A model generated the notes under the pieces. It saw only the letters and a list, made by a program, of their open reading frames with translations. It had not been told where the DNA came from and ran no database searches. A DNA stretch of 41,634 nucleotides, from IMG/VR virus record IMGVR_UViG_3300008062_000001, positions 1-41,634 of that record; one strand, 5' to 3'. Below, piece by piece: positions 1 to 6,145 of the stretch (positions within the stretch are counted from its first letter, which is position 1; every line of letters starts with the position of its first letter). The DNA is from a virus. The position numbers were made by a program, and so were the translations under genes.

Positions 1-100
1 AGCCTTTGGCTTTTCAGTTGTAGCCTTTGGCTTTTCAGTTGTAGCCTTTGGCTTTTCAGTTGTAGCCTTTGGCTTTTCAGTTGTAGCCTTTGGCTTTTCT
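1..100. repeat. 21-bp tandem repeat, left end
   Basis: Four perfect 21-bp units fill 1-84, followed by a 16-bp partial unit. Read on the minus strand each unit codes TTEKPKA. Bases 1-84 are identical to 41551-41634, so the window has an 84-bp direct terminal repeat made only of this array. That is what an assembler leaves when it breaks a circular genome inside a tandem repeat. The true copy number therefore cannot be read from this sequence: somewhere between four and eight full units fits. Confidence 0.95.
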
Positions 101-219
101 ACTTGTTTCTCAACTTTGGGAGCTTCTGCGCCATTTAAAGTATTGAAAAAAGCTGCCATCGCAGCCACCTGCATTTTGTCTGTTGGGTCAATAGCCAACT
201 CAAGTTTAATTTGACTCAT
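1..219 (-). CDS. TTEKPKA tandem-repeat protein, N-terminal part (continues at 41634)
   Basis: This is the first 73 codons of a gene that leaves the window at base 1 and, if the molecule is circular, continues in the same frame at base 41634. The start ATG is at 219-217. Residues 1-36 form a non-repetitive head (MSQIKLELAIDPTDKMQ...), followed by a lysine-rich linker and the heptapeptide TTEKPKA, repeated four times plus a partial copy before the window end. Joined to the other end, the protein would be about 157 aa. The repeat is hydrophilic and probably a flexible tether between two small folded parts. The start overlaps the end of the HTH gene by 14 bp, which suggests co-translation. Function is unknown. 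It sits just upstream of the DUF2800 nuclease, so a role in DNA metabolism is an inference from context. Confidence 0.85.
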   Translation of the reverse strand, partial: MSQIKLELAIDPTDKMQVAAMAAFFNTLNGAEAPKVEKQVEKPKATTEKPKATTEKPKATTEKPKATTEKPKA

Positions 220-619
220 TTTCTTTGAATTTTAAAATTTGAATATTTAATTTATCTAAGTACTCACTAAGTGGAATAGACTTTGAATGGATAACAGACT
301 CATGAAATTTTGAGCCTTTGTGGAAAATCTTTGTAATCCAAGAAGTGGTATCGAGCTCAGCTTTGAACTCACCATTTGTAAAGGTGTGCAAACCTTTAGA
401 ACTTTTTGCTTTCCAATTTGCACCATAAAGTTCTGCAATTGTTAAGTCCGCTAGTAAGGCAAGCTTACTAATTTGGTCCGCATCTAAAACAGCATCTCCT
501 GCGATAACCCTATTTAAAGCTAAACGAGGGTATTTATTTTTAGGGAAAAGCTGCTCAGCTACGTCATTCATCTCTAAGCCTTGCTTTTCGATGATAGCTT
601 TAATGTCTATAGTCTTCAT
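206..619 (-). CDS. HTH-like (XRE-type) small regulatory protein
   Basis: A 137-aa protein with an N-terminal helix-turn-helix-like segment at about residues 4-66: a first helix (IKAIIEKQG), then DVAEQLFPKN, a recognition-like stretch (RLALNRVIAGDAVLDADQIS) and a helix ending in LADLTIAELYG. This resembles Cro/CI-type domains seen in Bacteroidetes phages. The C-terminal half (residues 70-137) is lysine-rich and of no recognised fold. The start ATG lies about 24 bp downstream of a perfect -7 box (TACTTTTG at 650-643). It overlaps the next gene by 14 bp. It is the best candidate in the window for a sequence-specific phage regulator, for example of the ATTGTTT arrays, but binding is only inferred. 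There is no integrase, so it need not be a lysogeny repressor. Confidence 0.7.
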   Translation of the reverse strand: MKTIDIKAIIEKQGLEMNDVAEQLFPKNKYPRLALNRVIAGDAVLDADQISKLALLADLTIAELYGANWKAKSSKGLHTFTNGEFKAELDTTSWITKIFHKGSKFHESVIHSKSIPLSEYLDKLNIQILKFKENESN

Positions 620-642
620 ATATCTTAAATTCTTATTTAAAA

Positions 643-650
643 CAAAAGTA
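643..650 (-). promoter_or_regulatory. Putative promoter -7 box for the HTH gene
   Basis: TACTTTTG on the minus strand is an exact match to the Bacteroidetes -7 consensus TAnnTTTG, about 24 nt before the ATG at 619. No clear TTG/TTTG -33 box is seen at the usual distance. Confidence 0.45.
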
Positions 651-696
651 AGAAAAGTTTTTACCCTTGAAAAATATTTTGACTTATTATTTAAAA

Positions 697-873
697 TTAA
701 TTTCGCTTGGCTATTAAATACTTATCTATCTTCTTTGTATCAACATTTTCTGCTAACCAATATTCAAAGGTTCTATAATTACCCTCTAGCTTTTCTAGTA
801 GCTTGAAAGTTCCTACTTTATTGCGTTTAGTTCTTTCATCGACAAAAATGTCTACAATATCACCTTGTTTCAT
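697..873 (-). CDS. Small hypothetical protein, 58 aa
   Basis: A 58-aa reading frame that begins MKQGDIVDIFVDERTKRNK and ends in TAA at 699-697. Its ATG (873-871) overlaps the denV stop (TGA at 872-870) as ATGA, a typical translational coupling that supports a real gene. The opening KQGDIVDIFVD followed by basic residues and then VGTFKLLEKLE looks like a small beta-barrel (SH3/KOW-like) start, but this is only a resemblance. The rest is rich in Lys, Glu and aromatic residues. I do not recognise the family. Confidence 0.7.
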   Translation of the reverse strand: MKQGDIVDIFVDERTKRNKVGTFKLLEKLEGNYRTFEYWLAENVDTKKIDKYLIAKRN

Positions 874-1238
874 ACCTTCATATTTTTTAAACGTTCCAAA
901 ATTCGTTCTTCAATAATAGCTTTGTCTTTTGCAGTTGGCTTATAATCGTGCAGTAAATTACTTGGCAAGTCTTCAAAAGCTTCGCTAAAGTCAGATATAT
1001 TAAAGCCCCGCCTCAAACATTCTTTATGTAGCGCTATATACCTATTTTTAAGGTATAGCAATTTATTATAAAAGAATTTCACATGACCTGCGCCAAGCCT
1101 AAAATTAGTAGGTATATTTACTAGCTGAGCTTTACCTGATTTGATTGTATTTGGAATACGCACAATTTCACGATGCTCAGCTAGCAAGTGTTTATTATGT
1201 AATAGCCTTGGGGCTACGCCGCAATTAATTCTAGTCAT
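870..1238 (-). CDS. denV: Pyrimidine dimer DNA glycosylase (T4 endonuclease V family)
   Basis: A 122-aa homologue of T4 DenV, which removes UV-induced pyrimidine dimers: the N-terminal Thr amine attacks the sugar and the enzyme then nicks the abasic site. The N-terminus MTRIN matches T4, so the start is secure and Thr2 becomes the nucleophile after Met removal. The acidic catalytic residue is Glu24 in HLLAEHREIVRIP (Glu23 in T4), with Arg3, Arg23 and Arg27 also kept. The family signature LGAGHVKFFYNKLLYLKNRY and ECLRRGFNI follow. The C-terminus is shorter than in T4 and lacks the aromatic WYKYYG tail that contacts the lesion, so activity may differ. It is the first gene after the 1239-1596 array and probably the first gene of the early operon. 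Confidence 0.95.
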   Translation of the reverse strand: MTRINCGVAPRLLHNKHLLAEHREIVRIPNTIKSGKAQLVNIPTNFRLGAGHVKFFYNKLLYLKNRYIALHKECLRRGFNISDFSEAFEDLPSNLLHDYKPTAKDKAIIEERILERLKNMKV

Positions 1239-1242
1239 TATT

Positions 1243-1292
1243 TTTGTTTTGATTACGGTGTAAAGATAGCTGAATAATTTAAACCGCGAAAT
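1243..1292 (-). promoter_or_regulatory. Repeated early promoter element, copy 1 (denV)
   Basis: A 50-bp element that is 49/50 identical to 32101-32150. On the minus strand it contains TATCTTTA at 1268-1261, close to the Bacteroidetes -7 consensus TAnnTTTG, about 23 nt before the denV ATG. Conservation extends through both flanks of the box, so more than a bare promoter may be conserved, for example a regulator site. Confidence 0.6.
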
Positions 1293-1481
1293 ATTTCTTG
1301 AGAAAAAAGTAAAAATATTTCTTGAGAAACAATGGAAACAATTATTGTTTCTCCGTAATCAATTCAAAATAAGGACTTTACAAGCCAAATTCAAGGGCGA
1401 GAAACAATATAAACAATAATTCCCTATAAGTCTTATGGCGTTATTTACTCTTTTTTATATCCTATAAAGGCTATAATTACT

Positions 1482-1525
1482 AAATAAAAGGTTTTATAAT
1501 ATTATTGTTTACATTGTTTACAGGA
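1482..1525. repeat. 44-bp duplicated array core, copy A
   Basis: Identical over 44 bp to 24124-24167. It consists of an AT-rich half (AAATAAAAGGTTTTATAATA) and two direct copies of ATTGTTTAC. A shared TATCCTATA lies a short way upstream in both copies, so the two intergenic regions share a common origin or function. Confidence 0.95.
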
Positions 1526-1559
1526 GATGTAAGTCTAGTGGAAACCAGGTACTTGGCGC

Positions 1560-1598
1560 GTAAACAATCATTGTTTACGATTGTTTCTATTGTTTCTC
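1560..1598. repeat. ATTGTTT repeat cluster at the end of the late operon
   Basis: A 19-nt palindrome (GTAAACAAT-C-ATTGTTTAC, 1560-1578) is followed by GATTGTTTCT and ATTGTTTCTC. The same palindrome is found at 24324-24342 and a near copy of the whole block at 24199-24238. The block runs into the TGA of the 1597-2157 gene, so it would also be transcribed as a hairpin just after that gene. Confidence 0.85.
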
Positions 1599-2157
1599 AA
1601 AACTTGACACTGACCTGGAGCTCTACCCCTTTTTGTTTAAAATCAGTCAAATATTTAAGACCAAAACCAGTATTATTGTAATATGCGCCAGCCCCTAGGC
1701 CGAAGTAGCCAAGGGTATTTACAGACGAAAGAATAAAAGGCTCAAAGACCCTTTTCTGTGTTATTGTAGTCTGCTTATGTATAGGCGTAAAAGAGTAGCC
1801 AAAATACTGCAGCTTATTATATTGTACTTGTGCTTCAAAAGAAAAGCTACCTAGGGTGTCATTATCAAATAAAATTTCCTGATAATAGTTCTTTTTAATA
1901 TAATCGGCTATTATTTGAGCTGTATCAACAACCTGGGCAATATAGGTTGTATCGCCTGATAGCTTAATTGTATCTGGTTTTAATGGCAAAACAGGGTTAG
2001 CTGGTATTTCAACCTTATATGGAACTGAATACGGTATTGAATCATGCACCTTTATTCCGGGTAAATACTCTATTTTGATTTTCTGGGGCAAAGTCCATCG
2101 ACCCAGAATCACGCCCAGGATTAAAATCGTAATCAATATCAAGATATTCTTCTTCAT
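1597..2157 (-). CDS. Membrane-anchored protein with beta-rich C-terminus (DUF6808-like; spanin candidate)
   Basis: A 186-aa protein. Residues 3-20 are a strongly hydrophobic helix (NILILITILILGVILG) preceded by two lysines: a signal anchor with the rest in the periplasm. A Pro-rich stretch follows (YSVPYKVEIPANPVLPLKPD). The C-terminal 60 residues read like outer-membrane beta strands (NTLGYFGLGAGAYYNNTGFG...) and the protein ends in Phe, as outer-membrane barrels do. It resembles DUF6808 proteins of Bacteroides phages, a match I make from memory. It is the last gene of the late operon, behind holin and amidase, so a one-piece spanin-like role bridging inner and outer membranes is a reasonable inference, not an identification. 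Confidence 0.75.
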   Translation of the reverse strand: MKKNILILITILILGVILGRWTLPQKIKIEYLPGIKVHDSIPYSVPYKVEIPANPVLPLKPDTIKLSGDTTYIAQVVDTAQIIADYIKKNYYQEILFDNDTLGSFSFEAQVQYNKLQYFGYSFTPIHKQTTITQKRVFEPFILSSVNTLGYFGLGAGAYYNNTGFGLKYLTDFKQKGVELQVSVKF

Positions 2158-2177
2158 CTTATATCTTATGAGTTTTT

Positions 2178-2204
2178 AAAAGAAAAGGCCTCGATATGGG
2201 CCTT
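2178..2204 (-). terminator. Hairpin with T-rich tail after amidase
   Basis: AAGGCC / GGCCTT arms (2204-2199 and 2190-2185) with an 8-nt loop, followed on the minus strand by TTCTTTT. It overlaps the amidase stop codon. Probably a partial terminator, since the spanin-like gene begins 46 bp further on. Confidence 0.5.
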
Positions 2205-2775
2205 AAATGGACTCCAAAATTCTGACTATCCCTTTAATATGAAAATCAGCAATTCTTTTACGACCAATTTCACTCATGATGAATCTACAATCTGATTCAG
2301 TGTCCATGAAAAAATTCTCAGTTAAAATAGCTGGGTGCTTAGTGTGTTTTAAAATATAAAAAGCTGCTTCTTTATCTGGGTCATTGTCAGATAAATCTTT
2401 GCGCATTCTAAATTCAGATAATTCTTTTTGAGCTTCTTCAAATAGGATAGTGGCTAAAGGGTCTGCTTTAGTGTCTCCAGGACTTGTAAAAACTTCAAAG
2501 CCTGTTCCACAGCCAGCATTGGCATGAATGCTTATCAAGATAGCGTTTGAATAATAGTTAACCCTGGAACATCTCTTTGAAAGTGAAATATCAATTTCTT
2601 CGGGTACCAGAATTTTATGGTTAATATTCAAATCAACCAAAGCTTTAGCAATCCTTTTTACAATATCACGGTTAAATTCAAATTCAAATAGCTGTGTTCC
2701 ATCGTCCCATTTAGGGCTTCTTTTACCAGGTGTATTAATGCCATGGCCATTATCGAGAAGTATTATTGGTTTCAT
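2203..2775 (-). CDS. N-acetylmuramoyl-L-alanine amidase (endolysin, Amidase_3)
   Basis: A 190-aa zinc amidase that cuts the bond between muramic acid and the peptide stem of peptidoglycan at lysis. Starting at the ATG at 2775, residues 4-12 are IILLDNGHG with the first zinc ligand His11. A glutamate ligand is in LFEFEFN (Glu31 or Glu33), the second His is His84 in ISIHANAG, and the catalytic Glu is Glu153 in ILTENFFMD. This set matches Amidase_3. A longer frame upstream begins with TTG and has no family similarity, so I reject it. There is no signal peptide, so export depends on the holin. The start overlaps the holin gene by 26 bp. Confidence 0.92.
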   Translation of the reverse strand: MKPIILLDNGHGINTPGKRSPKWDDGTQLFEFEFNRDIVKRIAKALVDLNINHKILVPEEIDISLSKRCSRVNYYSNAILISIHANAGCGTGFEVFTSPGDTKADPLATILFEEAQKELSEFRMRKDLSDNDPDKEAAFYILKHTKHPAILTENFFMDTESDCRFIMSEIGRKRIADFHIKGIVRILESI

Positions 2776-3259
2776 CTTTGTTGGTTTTAAAAAGTTGTGA
2801 AATAAGAACTCTAGCATTGAGTTTATTCTTCCAAATATTTTCAGCATTTTCAAGTATAGATTTAAAGTAAACTCCTATGATATAAAAGACTAAAGTGCTA
2901 TGCATATAATGAGCAACATGCTCTTCAGCCTGACCTTTATATTGGTGAGTTAAAGCATTCAAGGCCAGGAGCAATGTAAACCAAACAAGAATCATCACAC
3001 CAAACCTTTGCATTCTTCTACTTGTTAATTTTCTGCCTTTTAATTTTGCTGCGGTTAAACCAGTAATCAGTTCAACTAAAAGCAATATAAACAAAGCCGT
3101 AAACATAAAGGGCTTTAATCCGAAAGCGTATTCTACACCAGCACCAATCATACTAATTGATGCAAGCATAGGAGCAGACTTTGGCCGCCAGAGACTCGCT
3201 AATAAGTCCTGGTGGCCACAAAATCCGATAGCTGAAAATAAGCGTTCCATTTTATTCAT
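2750..3259 (-). CDS. Holin (phage_holin_4 type)
   Basis: A 169-aa membrane protein. Hydrophobic helices are visible at about residues 30-47, 51-70 (FMFTALFILLLVELITGL), 88-104 (VMILVWFTLLLALNAL) and 120-135 (STLVFYIIGVYFKS). The motif ELITGLTAAKLKGRKLTSRRMQRFG between helices two and three is typical of the Bacteroidetes/Firmicutes phage_holin_4 family. It would form lesions in the inner membrane that let the amidase reach the cell wall. It lies between the tail fibre and the amidase genes in a standard lysis cassette. The soluble C-terminal tail of about 30 residues is basic and overlaps the amidase gene. Confidence 0.85.
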   Translation of the reverse strand: MNKMERLFSAIGFCGHQDLLASLWRPKSAPMLASISMIGAGVEYAFGLKPFMFTALFILLLVELITGLTAAKLKGRKLTSRRMQRFGVMILVWFTLLLALNALTHQYKGQAEEHVAHYMHSTLVFYIIGVYFKSILENAENIWKNKLNARVLISQLFKTNKDETNNTSR

Positions 3260-3260
3260 A

Positions 3261-5285
3261 TTATATACCTAGTTCTTTTTCAAATACTCCGTCATTTATC
3301 AATTCATCAAAACACAAACTATCCGCGTGCGTTGCAACAATTTCTTTATATGATATATAACCGCCCGCCGCCTTAATAGCATTTACAATTTCCATGTATT
3401 TAGCCGTACCTCCGAAGTCAACTGTAAATGTTGAATCATCATTTCCAACAACAATATAAATCTTAGGAAATCCAAACTTGTAAACAGTACCCGAAACATT
3501 TACTAAACCTAAATCATACCAATCATAGCCTTGAATAAATTGTTCTAAATTAGCATCATCAGCACCTCCAGCATCCATCCCGTAAGAATTTCTTATTGGC
3601 TCTTGTCTGCTTGCGCCGCCATTTGCAAAAATGTAACTTAAATCAGGAACGGGACCACAAAGAAACGCGGCTGTAATTGGAAAAGGTTTATTATACATCA
3701 ATTGTCCCGCGATTAATCCACCCATACTAGTGCAATTTAGAATGATATTAGGACTTAAGTTAAAGTTATCCATTGCGTATTTATACAATGCAATATACCT
3801 TTGTAAATGCACGTAATTTCCCCACCCGCTTGCATTTGTTGTGAATGGTGCGGCTGTTTCATCCTGACCCTGTGTTGATATAATTGCAATATTGTTTGCC
3901 TTACAGAAAGCTAACCAATTTACAGAACCTTGATAAGCGTAACTTTGCCCGTTTCCATGACAAAACAAAACGCAATAAGACGGTTTCCCATTAGTCACAT
4001 AATCATTCGGCGTACTTATGCGCGAATCAACACCGTTAACTTGAAAATCCAAAGTCACAGAACCTTCAATTTCAACACTTCCGGCATTTCTCAATAAATT
4101 AATATCAAATTTAAAATTTTCAACATCAAACCCGTCCGGCGGGTTTGTAACACCTGAAGGCATTTTTGCGAAATCTAAAGTTATTTGCACCGTTATTCCA
4201 GACGAATTTTGTTCACTCAACGTAACCGTATCAATTTGCCTTCCACCTTGCGGAGTTGGAAATATATAACTTGGGTTTGCATCCCACAACGCAACCTTTG
4301 TTCCTATGACACCAGTTGAAGTATCATACTCATAAACACCTATAAAATTTCTTGTTCCGTCATCCGCGATTCTGCATTGACCAATCGCATAGTCCTTAGC
4401 AACATCAACACTTCCGAACACCTTAATTTTTAAAATTGCTTCTTTAAATTCTGGAACAATATCAAACGTATTTGAACGGTTCCAAATCATTGATTCCGCT
4501 TGCGGTATTAAAGAAGGAACTTCTTCAGCCCTAACATAATCATCAATTTTATTTTCATCAAATACCCTTGAACTTAAACCAGCTTTTACATAAGATTGCA
4601 CTCCCCACGCTTCACCCAATGGAATAGCTGACCAATCAACAAGCATTTTCGCACTTGTCACACCAGCAAACAAATTCGTGAATTCAATTTCTTCAATTAT
4701 TCTTCCATTTACCGGACTTGGTTCAACATGCGAACCTTCCAACCATTGCGCAATTACACCATTTCCAGCAACACTATCATCCTTCACGTCATTTTCATCA
4801 AAAACAACCAACCTTATATAATGACCCTGACTTCCGTCACGCTCAAATGTGAACGGTGCAACACGCCAATTTTTATTGCCCCCTTTAATTTCCACATCAA
4901 TTATGGCATTCTGGATTCCTGGCTCTTCTCCTTCAAAAGTTGCATTTCTCTGAAATGGATAACCTACAGACCCGCTTGAAGCAGTAATTAATTCCTTTAC
5001 CCAGGTTGTACCATTCCAAAGTAGAATTGCTATCTCTCCTTGTTCTATCTCGATAGCAGAAAAATTCGAGTATGTTCCTTGCTCAGAAGCCATGTAAAAT
5101 ATAGAACCGTCTGGGGTTCCTGGATTTGTACTCGTTGTAGCAATACCTGCATAGGTTGCATTTTCCCCAACATTATCAACTATAGAAAATAATGTTTGTT
5201 GCAAATTAGTTCCTGTTATTTCTTGGTTTCCATTTGCTTTAACTATAGCAGCAATAGCCGCTTTTAAATCTGTCCAAAGTGCCAT
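3261..5285 (-). CDS. Tail fibre/receptor-binding protein with C-terminal alpha/beta-hydrolase (esterase) domain
   Basis: A 674-aa protein. Residues 1-100 (MALWTDLKAAIAAIVKANGN...) resemble the attachment part of other Bacteroidetes phage tail proteins. Residues 120-430 contain two successive beta-rich blocks with similar elements (RNATFEGEEPGIQNAIIDVE and RSNTFDIVPEFKEAILKIKV). Residues 436-674 form an alpha/beta-hydrolase: oxyanion HGNG at 443-446, nucleophile Ser520 in CTSMGG (a GxSxG variant), acid Asp616/617 in VVGNDDS, and His653 in ATHADS. A likely role is de-esterification (for example de-acetylation) of a surface polysaccharide during adsorption; the substrate is unknown. It is the most distal tail gene, next to the lysis genes. 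Confidence 0.85.
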   Translation of the reverse strand: MALWTDLKAAIAAIVKANGNQEITGTNLQQTLFSIVDNVGENATYAGIATTSTNPGTPDGSIFYMASEQGTYSNFSAIEIEQGEIAILLWNGTTWVKELITASSGSVGYPFQRNATFEGEEPGIQNAIIDVEIKGGNKNWRVAPFTFERDGSQGHYIRLVVFDENDVKDDSVAGNGVIAQWLEGSHVEPSPVNGRIIEEIEFTNLFAGVTSAKMLVDWSAIPLGEAWGVQSYVKAGLSSRVFDENKIDDYVRAEEVPSLIPQAESMIWNRSNTFDIVPEFKEAILKIKVFGSVDVAKDYAIGQCRIADDGTRNFIGVYEYDTSTGVIGTKVALWDANPSYIFPTPQGGRQIDTVTLSEQNSSGITVQITLDFAKMPSGVTNPPDGFDVENFKFDINLLRNAGSVEIEGSVTLDFQVNGVDSRISTPNDYVTNGKPSYCVLFCHGNGQSYAYQGSVNWLAFCKANNIAIISTQGQDETAAPFTTNASGWGNYVHLQRYIALYKYAMDNFNLSPNIILNCTSMGGLIAGQLMYNKPFPITAAFLCGPVPDLSYIFANGGASRQEPIRNSYGMDAGGADDANLEQFIQGYDWYDLGLVNVSGTVYKFGFPKIYIVVGNDDSTFTVDFGGTAKYMEIVNAIKAAGGYISYKEIVATHADSLCFDELINDGVFEKELGI

Positions 5286-5287
5286 AT

Positions 5288-6145
5288 TTATGAATTATTA
5301 AAGTCATTATTAAAGTCATTATTAAAATCACCATTATCTGCTGGAGTAAAGCCTCTGCCAATTTTCTTGATTACAGTATCACACTGGAACTCGGCCTCAA
5401 CAGCGGCAACATACCCCCCATCCTGCCATTTGGGTGTCATTAGAAAAGTATCAACATCATAGTTGTCCCCTTTATTTGTTATATATACACTATCAGTCAT
5501 TCGAATAATGCGCATAGCGTCGCATAAGTATTCAGGAGCTATAAAATTAAACTTAAACGTTTTCTCGCTTATTTGTTTTTCTACGAATGTATAACCATCC
5601 CTATTTTCTACCTGCTCTTCAAATTCATAATCCGGCCGACCTAGTTGAGTTGATAAATAAACATTGAATCTAAAACCCTCTGAGTAGTCTATTCTACCAC
5701 CTTCAAATATTAAACTTTCAGAATCCCCGTATTCAATCTTAAAACAACTGCTTAAATCTCTAACTATCGTAAATACTTCACTATACCATATTTCTACACC
5801 ATCTGAAATCTCAATATAATACTGACCTTCTGGAGTGTTTATAGCCATCGGTAAAATTCCAGGATATAAAATCACGTCATAACCGCTAGATTCATATCTG
5901 TTAATTTTTAAGCCTGTATAGTTCATTTCGTTTCTAATAGTTGAGACTAACACCCCATCTACTTTTCGCAAATATACGTAACTGATGGCATTCGTTCTAG
6001 TAGTTCTAATTATTTGAAAAGGTAATATTTTCCTATCAGGAGTAAGTAATGGGTATATTTCTCCGAAAGCGTAATCCTTCCTGTGATTCTGCTTGGAAAC
6101 ATCCAAGTAAAAGGGCAATATGGATAAATTATTATTCGGTATCAT
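5288..6145 (-). CDS. Tail protein, hypothetical, with DFNN repeat tail
   Basis: A 285-aa protein between the tail-tip protein and the tail fibre, so probably part of the tail tip or baseplate. It is rich in beta-strand-like segments and aromatic residues (for example YAFGEIYPLLTPDRKILPFQ, and GQYYIEISDGVEIWYSEVFT at about residues 107-126). The last 17 residues are four copies of DFNN (GDFNNDFNNDFNNDFNNS), coded by near-identical 12-bp units. Similar short Asp/Asn repeats occur in the 14041-15390 protein (GDFDGDFSDDYDSD). It starts inside the end of the preceding gene (14-bp overlap) and stops 2 bp before the fibre gene. I do not recognise a named family. Confidence 0.75.
   Translation of the reverse strand: MIPNNNLSILPFYLDVSKQNHRKDYAFGEIYPLLTPDRKILPFQIIRTTRTNAISYVYLRKVDGVLVSTIRNEMNYTGLKINRYESSGYDVILYPGILPMAINTPEGQYYIEISDGVEIWYSEVFTIVRDLSSCFKIEYGDSESLIFEGGRIDYSEGFRFNVYLSTQLGRPDYEFEEQVENRDGYTFVEKQISEKTFKFNFIAPEYLCDAMRIIRMTDSVYITNKGDNYDVDTFLMTPKWQDGGYVAAVEAEFQCDTVIKKIGRGFTPADNGDFNNDFNNDFNNS

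Larger units (their letters stand above)
1239..1596. promoter_or_regulatory. Intergenic region A: promoter plus ATTGTTT repeat array
   Basis: No gene is seen in this stretch. From the denV side it holds the 50-bp promoter-like element (1243-1292). Next is an inverted pair GAGAAACAAT/ATTGTTTCTC at 1324-1333 and 1344-1353, then GAGAAACAAT with a second copy at about 1399-1418. An AT-rich tract follows (about 1420-1505), then two direct ATTGTTTAC copies at about 1504-1521. Last comes a cluster at 1560-1598 starting with a 19-nt palindrome GTAAACAATCATTGTTTAC. The array touches the stop codon of the gene at 1597. It lies between the end of the late operon and the start of the early one. Confidence 0.75.

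Noticed and set aside
206-619. Lysogeny repressor
   Set aside because: An HTH-like segment is visible, but there is no integrase, excisionase, antirepressor or divergent promoter arrangement; temperate lifestyle is not supported.
591-806. Plus-strand ORF of 71 aa
   Set aside because: Antisense to the HTH start, promoter and 58-aa gene; Phe/Leu-rich with no family likeness.
1320-1600. CRISPR array
   Set aside because: The repeat words are only 9-11 bp, occur in both orientations and at irregular spacing with no unique spacers; no cas genes apart from distant Cas4-like folds.
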